A stretch of DNA of 64,000 nt from Candidatus Binataceae bacterium (GTDB lineage: Bacteria; Desulfobacterota; Binatia; Binatales; Binataceae). The stretch is from positions 88,128 through 152,127 of the forward strand of contig DATJMX010000014.1 of the NCBI GenBank assembly GCA_035508495.1, given 5' to 3'. This document shows, one piece after another, positions 52,040 through 60,918 of the stretch. The position numbers were made by a program, and so were the translations under genes. Numbering within the stretch: position 1 is the first letter of the stretch; each line of letters begins with the position of its first letter. The notes below the pieces were generated by a model. It had not been told where the DNA came from. It did no database searches and saw nothing but the letters and a program-made list of their open reading frames with translations.

Positions 52040-52903
52040 TTACCGCTTATTCTCGTTGATGCGGGAAACGATGAATCCGGTACGCTTCAGCGCGAGCGCG
52101 AGCGCGTCGGCCAGCGTGGCCCGGGTGGTGATGCCCTCCAGATCGACGCCCAGATGCACGATCGTCTGCGCGATTTGCGGGCGGATCCCGCTGATGATGC
52201 AATCGGCGCCCATCATGCGAATTGCCGCGACGGTCTTCATCAGGTGCTGCGCGGTGAGCGTATCGACGGTCGGCACCCCGGTAATGTCGATAACCGTCAT
52301 CTCCGACCCGGTTTCGACGATTCGTTGGAGCAGCGTTTCCATCACCACCTGCGTGCGGGCGCTGTCGAGCGTGCCGATCATCGGCAGGGCGAGGATGCCA
52401 TCCCACATCTTGACTACAGGCGTGGACAGTTCGAGGAGTTCCTCCTGCTGGCGCGTGATCACTTCTTCGCGCGCCTGCTGGAAGAACTTCACCGTATGCA
52501 GTCCGAGTTTGTCGATTAGCTCAGTCGCCGCCCAGAGTTCATCAGCGAGCGCCTGAGGATCTTTGCTGAGCTCTTTGCGGAGCCGATCGAACAGCGGCTT
52601 CTTGAATGAAAAAATGAAGGCCGCAGTCTGGTCGGAAGAGAATCCCTGGATCGCGCGCGAACGCGAGATCCCGCTGAGGAAGTCTTTAACCCGCGACCAC
52701 TGGTCGCCATCGACCTCGTGGATTCCGGCGCTCGCCGCTGCGGCGTCCATCAAGGTTAGAAATTCGTTGGCCTGCGCCGACAACTCCTCTTCAGTGATCC
52801 TGCGATCGTTGCGGACTCCATCGACGAGGGTTCGGGTCCATTCTTTGAGCAAGTCGGCGCGATACTTCTTCAGTATCGCCGCGGTGCGCAGAGGAGCAGC
52901 CAT
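52040..52903 (-). CDS. rsbR: RsbR-type stressosome sensor
   Basis: A 287-residue protein with an N-terminal globin-like or other helical sensor domain (about 1-150) and a C-terminal STAS domain (about 165-287). TGVPTVDTLTAQHL holds Thr215, and GIRPQIAQTIVHLG holds Thr247, candidate RsbT phosphorylation sites. The signal it senses is unknown; I see no convincing haem-ligand motif. First gene of a six-gene operon. Confidence 0.88.
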   Translation of the reverse strand: MAAPLRTAAILKKYRADLLKEWTRTLVDGVRNDRRITEEELSAQANEFLTLMDAAAASAGIHEVDGDQWSRVKDFLSGISRSRAIQGFSSDQTAAFIFSFKKPLFDRLRKELSKDPQALADELWAATELIDKLGLHTVKFFQQAREEVITRQQEELLELSTPVVKMWDGILALPMIGTLDSARTQVVMETLLQRIVETGSEMTVIDITGVPTVDTLTAQHLMKTVAAIRMMGADCIISGIRPQIAQTIVHLGVDLEGITTRATLADALALALKRTGFIVSRINENKR

Positions 52904-53072
52904 TGAGAGACCCCGCTATCCATTGTGAGTGAGATGAGAATCAGTCCGGACAATCAGGCTTGCATAACCGTGAAGGCGTTCGCAACTCCGCGATGACCGC
53001 GCCGGGATTTCCCCCTGACAGGCCGTTAGCGGAAGATTTGACGGTCCAGTTCCGTTGGGACTGGTGGCGCTC

Positions 53073-53753
53073 TCAGGCTGTGAGCATCGAATCGAAGCCC
53101 TTCCAGAAGAATCGCACCATCGTTCGCGCCTCGGCGACGAATTCCTGCTCGCGCCCAGTCCCGGTGACGAAACGATCGATCATCCGATGACCGCCCTCGC
53201 CGTGCTGCTTGTCGGCCTCATGATGCACGGACAGAAAGCGCGTGTGTTCGGGCTTCAGATTGTAGTGACGCTCGAGGCCCTCCTGGATCATCTTGTAGGC
53301 GGGAACCTCGACTTCCTCGCACAGGCCGATCGAGCCGACGAATTGCGGCTTCAGATGAATGATCCGATACATGCAGGCATTGAACGCGCGCGCCTCCTCC
53401 GAGCCGACCGAATTAACCAGTTGCTCGCGCGGCAAGCCGAGGCCGCCCTCCCACAACTCGAACAGCAGCTCCGTGTGCCCCGCGGAATGGCTATAAAGCC
53501 CGAGCGCTTCTTCGGCGAATCCTTTGGCAGATCCGCGTGCGACCTTTTTGTCGATCTCATACATCTTTAGGTAAGCGACAGCCGAAATAGGCGCCGAATC
53601 GCGCACGGTCATCTCATAATGCTGCAGCGGATAACCCTTGAGCTGCTCGCGCGTGGCTTTGCCTTCATGAACGAGCTTGACGTACGGATGCTGATCGAGC
53701 CGATACTCGTCGACGATCCTCGCGATCTCGGCGTGAAATGCTGCCTTGTCCAT
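53073..53753 (-). CDS. Haem-oxygenase-fold iron-dependent redox enzyme (PqqC/TenA-like)
   Basis: A 226-residue all-helical protein of the iron-containing redox enzyme/PqqC group. Likely metal-ligand segments are YPLQHYEMTVRD near 41, EEALGLYSHSAGHTEL near 82 and SVHHEADKQHGEGGH near 174. Members decarboxylate or oxidise fatty or amino acids using O2, or make PQQ; no pqq genes are present. It stands alone. Confidence 0.75.
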   Translation of the reverse strand: MDKAAFHAEIARIVDEYRLDQHPYVKLVHEGKATREQLKGYPLQHYEMTVRDSAPISAVAYLKMYEIDKKVARGSAKGFAEEALGLYSHSAGHTELLFELWEGGLGLPREQLVNSVGSEEARAFNACMYRIIHLKPQFVGSIGLCEEVEVPAYKMIQEGLERHYNLKPEHTRFLSVHHEADKQHGEGGHRMIDRFVTGTGREQEFVAEARTMVRFFWKGFDSMLTA

Positions 53754-53874
53754 CGCGTCACCTCACTCAAAGGATTCGCCCCGACATTAGCGCTCGGCAG
53801 CGTGCATACTCAAACGACACTTTCCGTTCGAAATCGGCAATCATCCGTTGCATCGCGCCGGCGCGCGACCCAAG

Positions 53875-54303
53875 ATGCCCGCCATGCGCAAAGCCTATCA
53901 GGTAATTGTCACCATCACTGCCGCCGTGCTGCTCGGCTCGTGCTCGCTGACGCCCCAGCAGCGCGCGCAGAAAATGGATCCGATGCTGGCCGCGGCCGGT
54001 TTCAAACAATATCCCGCCGATACTCCGCAGAAGTCGCAGACCCTCAAGAATCTTCCTCCGCTGAAGTTGACGCACTACACCGGCAAGGATGGAACACTGC
54101 GCTACTGGGTCTCGGACCCTTATGAATGCCAGTGCATGTACGTCGGCACCCAAGGTGCGTACCAACGCTACGAGGCCATCCGAATACAGAACCGGATGGT
54201 CGAAGAGGAGCAGGAAGCTGCTCAAGAAAACATGGAGGCCAGCGAAGACATGATGATGATGCCTCCGTACGGCTTCGGCCCCGGCTTCGAGTTCGGCTAC
54301 TGA
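53875..54303 (+). CDS. Small lipoprotein
   Basis: A 142-residue lipoprotein: MRKAYQVIVTITAAVLLGSC gives signal and lipobox (start 53875, or 53884 at MRK). The mature part includes the segment KLTHYTGKDGTLRYWVSDPYEC with three cysteines downstream (YECQCMY) and a Met/Gly/Pro-rich C-terminus. It resembles small outer-membrane proteins of unknown function. It faces a minus-strand gene 29 bp beyond its stop. Confidence 0.6.
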   Translation: MPAMRKAYQVIVTITAAVLLGSCSLTPQQRAQKMDPMLAAAGFKQYPADTPQKSQTLKNLPPLKLTHYTGKDGTLRYWVSDPYECQCMYVGTQGAYQRYEAIRIQNRMVEEEQEAAQENMEASEDMMMMPPYGFGPGFEFGY

Positions 54304-54332
54304 GTCGGTCAGCGCAATAGAGTCGTCGAAGG

Positions 54333-55511
54333 CTAGACGATTAGCTTCAGGAGATCCTTGACGATGTCGCCGACGGGCATCACCGTCGCGAGCAACGGCA
54401 GCGCCGGGATGATCGCGGGCAGCGCCAGCGCGACGAAGTCGCTCGGCTCGAGCGGGAATACTCTCATCTTCCGCACCAGGTCGAAGCTGTTGCCCATGTC
54501 GGCCAGCGACTGGATATCGCTGGTGCCGAGCACCGATTCCTCGGCCGCACCGTGCTCGCCGAGCGAGGTCCACTTTTGCTCGAACAATTGCGTGTAGCGC
54601 TCCGCCAGCACGCCGTACTTGAGCATCCCCTGGTACTTCAGACGAAAGAGCCGCGGTGTGAATATCAACAACGGCCCCGCGAAAATAATCAGTGAGATTA
54701 CGAGCAACGCCACGTACACGATTGCGAATGATTCAAGCTTTGCGCCCGCGAAGATGACGCGGCTCGCGATCGCGCCGGATACTACGGTGCTCAGCGCAAA
54801 CGTGATCGTGCCAAATGGAATCAGGCTCTTGCCGAGAAAGCCCAGCCCTCCCGCCGAATCCGGATGCGCCGCCGAAAGTCTCAGATCAAGCCGTGAAACC
54901 TTGATTAGAAACAATGTCCAGTTAAGCATCCTGTATATCCAACGCAGGATCAGAAACTGGAAAACCGGCAGCGCCACGAGTACGTACCAATAACCCGCGA
55001 GTGAGAGACGACCGGTGTCGGGCGAGTACCATGTACTGCCTTGCTGAAGCTGCCCGCCGGTGAAATTCAGATACGTCATGATATAGGCGAGCGAGACCAC
55101 GACCAGCTCGGCGATGCGAGAATCGCGGATTCGCACCGAATCGACAAGTATTTCACCGAAACGCTCGCGCTCGGAATCGCGGATAAGTCCCGCGTTCAGG
55201 AAATGCTTGACCATCTCGCGCAGCCGAAATCCCACCGGAATCTCGGCGAGCATGAGCATCGGCACCGCCAGCAAAAAGCGCGTTTGTGCCGCGATGTCCT
55301 TAAGGAATGGAATTTTCGCTCCGCCGAGAACAAGCCCTTGCGCGGCCGACAAAATCAACAAAGGTACCCAGCACAAAGTAGCCAGTACGATCGCCGCTCG
55401 ATCCGACGCGACGCCCAGCTCCGGATTTAGCAAGCGCAGACGGCGTAGAATCGCGGCGCCGGGACCGCCCTCGGTAAACAGAGACTCCAGCGGTTCTTCA
55501 CGATTACTCAT
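54333..55511 (-). CDS. Polytopic membrane protein, unknown
   Basis: A 392-residue inner-membrane protein with about six hydrophobic segments (roughly 45-65, 75-95, 135-155, 175-195, 235-260 and 265-290) and a long soluble C-terminal segment. No catalytic motif is recognised. It follows the DUF2252 gene by 21 bp in the same direction, so the two probably share a transcript. Confidence 0.7.
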   Translation of the reverse strand: MSNREEPLESLFTEGGPGAAILRRLRLLNPELGVASDRAAIVLATLCWVPLLILSAAQGLVLGGAKIPFLKDIAAQTRFLLAVPMLMLAEIPVGFRLREMVKHFLNAGLIRDSERERFGEILVDSVRIRDSRIAELVVVSLAYIMTYLNFTGGQLQQGSTWYSPDTGRLSLAGYWYVLVALPVFQFLILRWIYRMLNWTLFLIKVSRLDLRLSAAHPDSAGGLGFLGKSLIPFGTITFALSTVVSGAIASRVIFAGAKLESFAIVYVALLVISLIIFAGPLLIFTPRLFRLKYQGMLKYGVLAERYTQLFEQKWTSLGEHGAAEESVLGTSDIQSLADMGNSFDLVRKMRVFPLEPSDFVALALPAIIPALPLLATVMPVGDIVKDLLKLIV

Positions 55512-55532
55512 TATTCAGCAGCAATACTCAGT

Positions 55533-56954
55533 TCAGATCGATGCCGCGGCCTCCAGCCGTCCGGCGCGCACGGCAACGGTCAACGCTTCGTGATCGTGAT
55601 CGGTCTGCGTCGAGTACTCCATCGCGAAATGCGCGATCGCCTCGTCAAAGACGCCGCTCTTGCCGATGTATCCGGCAATGACCGCCGGATCCGCGGTCCG
55701 GGCATGGGCTCGCGCCAGCACCCGTCCGCAGAGCTTCGCGTAGTAGCGAAGCGTGTTCCGGTCCATTGTCTCCATCACGATCGACATCTTCATGTCGCGC
55801 AACTGGCGCGCGTAGAAGTCGCGTTTGCGATACTTGCCGTGCGCCCAGCCGAGCAGCATATCGCCCGCAGCCTGCATGCATCGCTGGCCGACTACGACCC
55901 GCTCGCCATGATTCTTGTAAATGCTCTTTCCGGCAAAAGGTTCCAGCACGGATGCGTTGGCTTCTTTGATCTGCAGGAACAGCGGGTCGTTGTCAGACGC
56001 CATCAAAAGCGCGATCGCACAAAACGTCCCGACGCTGCCGACGCCGACCACCTTCATCGCGATATCAACCAGTTTATAGCGCTCGAGTATCGCCTGGTAC
56101 TGAGGCGCGAGCGACGCCATATACTCATAGTGCGCAGCAGTCGCCGACTTGTGATGGTCATGATCGTCCTGGTCAGGCAGATGGAAAATCAGCGGCGGGT
56201 TATCCTTGATCCTGGGCCGCTTGCCGCTGCGCGCGGCAAGCTTGGGAAAGTCATGCTCGACTACACTGCGCGCGCGTTCCTTGGCGATCCGCTCGCGCCA
56301 TCTCTTTTGCCAGCTTGGATCGGGAAGGCCCGCGATCACGTCTTCAACATCGACGTGGTCGTACCAGACATCCAGAACCCGCATCCGCGAATAGCGAAAC
56401 ATCGATTTGCGATACGATCGTACTGCGGATTCGGCGGCTGCGTGCGCGTCGGCGCGATTCAGATCGATATACTTACCGGCGACCGCGAAACTTGCCGCGA
56501 GCCGCTTCAGATCCCATTCCCAAGGCGCCGGGAGCGTTTCGTCGAAGTCATTGATGTCGAAGATCAGCTTGCGCTCGGGCGTGGCAAAGGCGCCGAAGTT
56601 CATCAGGTGGCAATCGCCGCAGGCCTGAACACGAATTCCGCTTTTCGGCGTGCGCGACAGATCGGCAGCCATGACCGCCGCCGAGCCGCGCAGAAACGCG
56701 AACGACGAAGTGAGCATCCGCGCCGTTCGGATCGGCACCAACTCAGGCAGGCGTTGCGCGTTTGACTTGACGAGTATTTCGACCGGATCGGAGCGTCTCT
56801 GGGTCGGCGTCCATCCGGCGTGTTTCTCGCGCGGAACCTTCTCGCGCAGCCGCTTGCCCGCCTCCCAGCGCTCCTCCCAAGCAACATATTGGTCCGCGTA
56901 TCGGTCGGGAGCTTTGCGTGCTTTCGAATTACCGTTGTTGATCGGCATTGACAT
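55533..56954 (-). CDS. DUF2252 (kinase-like fold) protein
   Basis: A 473-residue member of DUF2252, which shares the aminoglycoside-phosphotransferase-like kinase fold. Key segments are VQACGDCHLMNFGAF near 131 (like the catalytic HGDLHxxN), IFDINDFDETLPAPWEWDLKRLAAS near 153 (metal Asp) and the basic AQRLPELVPIRTARML before it. Activity is unknown in the family. It heads a two-gene operon with the membrane protein downstream. Confidence 0.85.
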   Translation of the reverse strand: MSMPINNGNSKARKAPDRYADQYVAWEERWEAGKRLREKVPREKHAGWTPTQRRSDPVEILVKSNAQRLPELVPIRTARMLTSSFAFLRGSAAVMAADLSRTPKSGIRVQACGDCHLMNFGAFATPERKLIFDINDFDETLPAPWEWDLKRLAASFAVAGKYIDLNRADAHAAAESAVRSYRKSMFRYSRMRVLDVWYDHVDVEDVIAGLPDPSWQKRWRERIAKERARSVVEHDFPKLAARSGKRPRIKDNPPLIFHLPDQDDHDHHKSATAAHYEYMASLAPQYQAILERYKLVDIAMKVVGVGSVGTFCAIALLMASDNDPLFLQIKEANASVLEPFAGKSIYKNHGERVVVGQRCMQAAGDMLLGWAHGKYRKRDFYARQLRDMKMSIVMETMDRNTLRYYAKLCGRVLARAHARTADPAVIAGYIGKSGVFDEAIAHFAMEYSTQTDHDHEALTVAVRAGRLEAAASI

Positions 56955-57088
56955 GTGTCACTTCAGCCTCGAATGCAGGCGATAGGCGCGCGTATCTCCT
57001 GCATTACTGAAATGATCAATACGCCGTCAACGAGTAGCGATCCTCATTTGAAAGGCACCAAGCATAAGGTCGCGTCGCATCCTTCGAA

Positions 57089-57505
57089 TCAGGCGACCTT
57101 GATAGTCACTTCGATATTGCCACGCGTGGCCTTGGAATAGGGGCAGATCTGATGCGCCTCGTCGACGATGCTCTGGGCGATATCGCGTTCCAGCCCTGGC
57201 ATGCTCACGTTCAGGCGGGCCTGGAGCGAATATCCGCCGTTCAGGCACAGATCGACTTCGGCATCGATAGCAGTCTCGGATGGAAGCTTGATTTTCTTCT
57301 GGTGCGCCACGAGTCCCATCGCGCTGATGAAACATGCCGACCATCCGGCGGCGAAGAGTTGCTCAGGATTGGTGCCAGTTCCGGGCAGGCCCGGAACTGA
57401 GAGTCTAACCTCGAGCCGGCCATCGGAAGTGCGCGATGAGCCACCGTCGCGGCCCCCGATGGTGTGAGCTTTCGCCGTGTATTGTACTTTCTTGATTTCC
57501 GGCAT
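57089..57505 (-). CDS. ohr: Organic hydroperoxide resistance protein (Ohr/OsmC)
   Basis: A 138-residue homodimeric thiol peroxidase. The peroxidatic cysteine is in AGWSACFISAM (Cys56), the resolving one in HQICPYSKATRGN (Cys121), and the N-terminus KVQYTAKAHTIGGRDG is typical of Ohr. It detoxifies organic hydroperoxides, using lipoyl or thiol reductants. An AGAAGGAA site precedes the ATG. It lies 18 bp after the SDR gene, so the two may be cotranscribed. Confidence 0.9.
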   Translation of the reverse strand: MPEIKKVQYTAKAHTIGGRDGGSSRTSDGRLEVRLSVPGLPGTGTNPEQLFAAGWSACFISAMGLVAHQKKIKLPSETAIDAEVDLCLNGGYSLQARLNVSMPGLERDIAQSIVDEAHQICPYSKATRGNIEVTIKVA

Positions 57506-57523
57506 TACTTATTCCTTCTGGAA

Positions 57524-58252
57524 TTACCATTTACCAATATGCGCTCCGCCATCGACATGGAGTATTTCACCGGTCACTCGACGCGCCTCGGTGAGGTAAA
57601 TAACCGCATCGACGATGTCCTCGACGTCCGATACCTGACCTGAAGGCGAGAGCGACTTCATGGCTTCGAGTTCGTCCTGATGCATGGGAGTATTGACTAC
57701 TCCCGGCGCGACAGCATTCACGCGAATCGCATCCTTCGCGTATTCCATCGCGAGACTACGCGTGACGGCTTCGAGCCCGCCCTTCGTGATCATCGGAATC
57801 GAGGCGTTCACACCCGCGATCGGATGCTCGGCGAGAGTCGCAGTGATAGTGACGACGCTGCCGCCCGACTTCTGCGCCAGCATCTGACTAATCGCGAGTT
57901 GAGTGAGGTAAATGAAACCTTCAAGGTTTGTTGAGGAGAGCGCTTTGAAGTCATCGGCGGTGTAACTGGTGAACGGCTTGACGAAGAATATTCCGGCGTT
58001 GTTGACGAGCGCGTCGATCGATCCAAATTGGTTGATTGCGACTTCGGCGATTCTGTGGGCAATCGCGCTGCTGCCAATGTCGCCGTCAACCAACGCAAGT
58101 TTCTCTGACGATGCGAATGCGCCGGACTGGGTGATATTTCGCGACGTGGCAACGACAGAGTAGCCGCGCTCCACGAAAGTCCTCACACAACCAGCGCCGA
58201 TTCCTTGCGAAGCACCGGTTACGATTGCCGTCTTGCCCTGACTCATAATCAA
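57524..58252 (-). CDS. Short-chain dehydrogenase/reductase
   Basis: A 242-residue SDR: TGASQGIGAGC near 14, NNAGIFFV near 88, a catalytic-site region VVTITATLAEHP near 136 where the usual Ser-x12-Tyr pattern is altered (no YxxxK is visible; ITKGG occupies its place near 156). The missing tyrosine suggests a non-classical or inactive member. NAD(P)-dependent chemistry is therefore uncertain. Start at 58252 or at the second Met (58246). Confidence 0.86.
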   Translation of the reverse strand: MIMSQGKTAIVTGASQGIGAGCVRTFVERGYSVVATSRNITQSGAFASSEKLALVDGDIGSSAIAHRIAEVAINQFGSIDALVNNAGIFFVKPFTSYTADDFKALSSTNLEGFIYLTQLAISQMLAQKSGGSVVTITATLAEHPIAGVNASIPMITKGGLEAVTRSLAMEYAKDAIRVNAVAPGVVNTPMHQDELEAMKSLSPSGQVSDVEDIVDAVIYLTEARRVTGEILHVDGGAHIGKW

Positions 58253-58387
58253 CTGCCGTCCTCGGATGTCCGATTCCCGGGTGGCTCGCTCGTCGTGTGC
58301 GACTCAGATGCGCGCGGACGATCGGAGGTTACACCCGATGCATTTGCGCGGTCGTAACCTTTTGGGCCAGGCGGCTATCGAACAGTC

Positions 58388-58879
58388 GTGGCAACCCAAC
58401 TTATGAATAGTTCCACACGCCTGGAAGAACCGCAGATGGCCGCAATCCGCGAAGAATTCCCCGCCGGGATCGGTACGCTTCTCGGCCTCACCTTGATTCG
58501 CGAGGGAGTCGGGCGCGCCACGGTCGAATTCGAAGCCGGCGCGCGCCATTCGAATCCGATGGGAACGCTTCACGGCGGCGTGCTGTGCGATATCGCGGAT
58601 GCCGCGATGGGTATCGCTTACAGCAGCACGCTTGCCGCTGGCGAGACGTTCACGACCATCGAGTTGAAAATCAATTTCTTCCGCCCGGTCTGGAATGCGA
58701 AGCTCCGCGCCGAAGCGCGCATGGTTCGCGGCGGCAAAACTATCGGCCTGGTCGAATGCAACGTTTTGAACGACAAGAACGAACTCGTCGCGCGCGCCTC
58801 GAGCACCTGCATGACGCTGCGCGGGCGCCGCGCCGAAGGACGCGGACTCCGCCGGGAAATTAGTGCCAAGGCCCGATAG
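58388..58879 (+). CDS. PaaI-type hotdog thioesterase
   Basis: A 163-residue acyl-CoA thioesterase of the PaaI/YdiI group. The hotdog signature is NPMGTLHGGVLCDIADAAMGIAY near 57, with the catalytic Asp in CDIADAA. FTTIELKINFFRPVW near 93 follows. It hydrolyses small acyl- or aryl-CoA esters. GTG start; ATG at 58403 is an alternative. It is divergent from the SDR gene and convergent on the cupin gene, so it is transcribed alone. Confidence 0.85.
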   Translation: MATQLMNSSTRLEEPQMAAIREEFPAGIGTLLGLTLIREGVGRATVEFEAGARHSNPMGTLHGGVLCDIADAAMGIAYSSTLAAGETFTTIELKINFFRPVWNAKLRAEARMVRGGKTIGLVECNVLNDKNELVARASSTCMTLRGRRAEGRGLRREISAKAR

Positions 58880-58899
58880 CAATACGTTCGCGAAACTAC

Positions 58900-59568
58900 T
58901 TACTTGATCATCTCGACGCCGCCGGTCACGAGCGCGAAGAGCGTCGCGCCATTCCTGGTCGTGACGGTGTGCACGCATCCGTCGGGCCGGTAGTTGACGT
59001 TGCCGGCCAGCACTTCGCCTGATTCGTCGGAGTTCGAGCCTTCGATTACGAATATCAACTCGTTGCCCAGATGCTTATGACGCGGCAGTTGCGCTCCCGG
59101 CTCGAAGCGCACCAGGGCAGCGCGCCGTTTGGTCTCCTTGTCAAGCCAGAGAGGCTTTTGCCTCACTCCCGGGATCGCTTCGACCCATGCGATTTCAGCC
59201 GGGTTGATATTTTGCGATGGCGGCGCGCCTGCCGCATCGCTGGTTGGCTCGACGCCTCCGGTAAGAATCGCCAATGCCGTCGCCCCGTTGCGGCTGCCGA
59301 CGCTGTGAACGCATCCGTTGGGCCGATAGCCAACGCATCCCGCCGCAGTGGTGCCGTGCTCGTCGCTGATCGCTCCCTCGATTACATAGATCAGCTCATC
59401 GCCGACATGACGATGCATCGGGAGCGCCGCGCCGGGCTCGAAGCGAATAATCTGCGCACGCCGTTTCGTCGCAGCATCAGTCCATAGCAACTTGACCTTG
59501 GCCCCCGGCGCAAGCGGACTCCATTCGACCTCATTCACACGAAATATCTGCGACGCTATATCAGCCAC
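58900..59568 (-). CDS. Double-cupin (ChrR-like) protein
   Basis: A 222-residue protein of two homologous cupin domains (about 15-110 and 125-222). Both carry RFEPGAxLPxHxHxG-x-ELI/F-VIEG and YRPxGCVH, so each binds one metal through two or three His and one Glu. Similar domains occur in ChrR anti-sigma factors, but no N-terminal zinc anti-sigma part is present. A GTG at 59568 follows GGAGGT, and is preferred to a longer frame. Confidence 0.82.
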   Translation of the reverse strand: MADIASQIFRVNEVEWSPLAPGAKVKLLWTDAATKRRAQIIRFEPGAALPMHRHVGDELIYVIEGAISDEHGTTAAGCVGYRPNGCVHSVGSRNGATALAILTGGVEPTSDAAGAPPSQNINPAEIAWVEAIPGVRQKPLWLDKETKRRAALVRFEPGAQLPRHKHLGNELIFVIEGSNSDESGEVLAGNVNYRPDGCVHTVTTRNGATLFALVTGGVEMIK

Positions 59569-59595
59569 GATTTCGACCTCCGGCGCGAATCTCAA

Positions 59596-59608
59596 GACGC
59601 CCCACTAT
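59596..59608. repeat. Fragment matching the 16021-16152 element
   Basis: GACGCCCCACTAT at 59596-59608 is identical to 16137-16149, the outer part of the right end of the MITE-like element. It lies in the leader of the cupin gene. It may be a partial copy or a chance match of 13 bases; only a genome search can tell. Confidence 0.35.
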
Positions 59609-59726
59609 GGCAATAAAGCCACTCCTTGTCGCGGTTTGCGGCCCTTGCGATTCAGCGCAGTCGCGATAGTGTTGCCCGCGTGACTCGGCGCGTACTGATG
59701 GCTGAGAACCTTTGCTGGAGGCCGTG

Positions 59727-60917
59727 ATGGATTTCAATTTCAGCGAAGAGGATGAAGCGTTTCGGCGCGAGTTCAGGAGTTGGCTCGAGAGCAATATTCC
59801 GCGCGATTGGCGGGATGACAGTGAGCTTGCCGATCCCGACACCAAGACGGAATTCGAGCGGCGCCGCGCGTGGCATCGCAAGCTCTATGACGCCGGCTGG
59901 ATGTGCATTCACTGGCCGAAGGAATATGGCGGGCGCGGCGCGACTCTCGTTCAGCAGTTCATCTATCACCAGGAAATCGACCGCGCGAAGGCGCCGCCCA
60001 CGGTCAACTTTCAAGGCATCGCGCGCGTCGGTCCGACGCTCATGCAGTGGGGCACGCCCGAGCAGAAGAAGCGCTATATCCCGCGGATTCCGTCAGCCGA
60101 GGAAATCTGGTGCCAGGGATTGTCGGAGCCGAATCACGGCTCCGATCTTGCCGCGGTCGAGACGCGCGCCGAGGACATGGGCGATCACTTCGTCGTCAAC
60201 GGCTCGAAGGTGTGGACCTCCAACGCGCATCACGCCGACTTTTCGACATTGCTCTGCCGTACCGATTCGAGTCTGCCCAAGCATAAGGGCCTTAGCTACC
60301 TGTTGGTTGACATGAAGACTCCCGGAGTCACGGTGCGGCCGCTGGTGCAGATCACGGGCGAGCGCGGCTTCAACCAGGTGTTCTTCGAAGACGTCGTGGT
60401 ATCGAAGTCCAACCTGGTGGGCGAGAAGAACCAGGGCTGGATGGTCGCGATGACCAACATGATGTTCGAGCGCACCATTCACGGCGGCCGCTCCGAGATG
60501 ATGGTCGAAGTGCGCCAGCTTGCGAGCCTCGCGAGGAAGGTGAATCGCGGCGGCCGTCCGGCTTCGGACGACAAGTATGTAAAGCAGAAGCTCGCGGCGT
60601 TTGCGTGCGAGGCCGAGGCGCTCAAGTACACGAGCCTGCGTCAGCTCACCCGGCAATTGAAGGGGCTGCCGCCGGGTCCCGAAGGATCGATTCTCAAGCT
60701 TGGCACGACAGACCTGAATCTGCGTATTCAATCGTTCGCAATGGAACTGCTCGGACCATATAGTCAGTTGGAATATCAGGCCGCCGGTTCCATCGATCGT
60801 GGCAAGTGGTCACATCGGATGCTCGCGGCGCGGCGCGGCACGATCGCGGCCGGCACCAACGAGATCCAGCACAACATAATCGGGGAACGAGTCCTCAAAC
60901 TTCCTAAAGGATCTTAA
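59727..60917 (+). CDS. Acyl-CoA dehydrogenase
   Basis: A 396-residue FAD-dependent acyl-CoA dehydrogenase. N-terminal domain (MDFNFSEEDEAFRREFRSWL), middle domain with WCQGLSEPNHGSDLAAVETRA and VNGSKVWTSNAHHADF, and C-terminal helical domain with NEIQHNIIGERVL. It introduces the 2,3-double bond of beta-oxidation or a related reaction; the substrate is not visible. CTGGAGG precedes ATG 59727. The next gene starts one base after the stop. Confidence 0.93.
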   Translation: MDFNFSEEDEAFRREFRSWLESNIPRDWRDDSELADPDTKTEFERRRAWHRKLYDAGWMCIHWPKEYGGRGATLVQQFIYHQEIDRAKAPPTVNFQGIARVGPTLMQWGTPEQKKRYIPRIPSAEEIWCQGLSEPNHGSDLAAVETRAEDMGDHFVVNGSKVWTSNAHHADFSTLLCRTDSSLPKHKGLSYLLVDMKTPGVTVRPLVQITGERGFNQVFFEDVVVSKSNLVGEKNQGWMVAMTNMMFERTIHGGRSEMMVEVRQLASLARKVNRGGRPASDDKYVKQKLAAFACEAEALKYTSLRQLTRQLKGLPPGPEGSILKLGTTDLNLRIQSFAMELLGPYSQLEYQAAGSIDRGKWSHRMLAARRGTIAAGTNEIQHNIIGERVLKLPKGS

Positions 60918-60918
60918 T

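Noticed and set aside
47301..52903. Complete sigma-B pathway
   Set aside because: RsbU, RsbV, RsbW and a sigma factor are absent from the window.
55590..56765. Long plus-strand open frame
   Set aside because: Antisense to the DUF2252 gene and arginine-rich.
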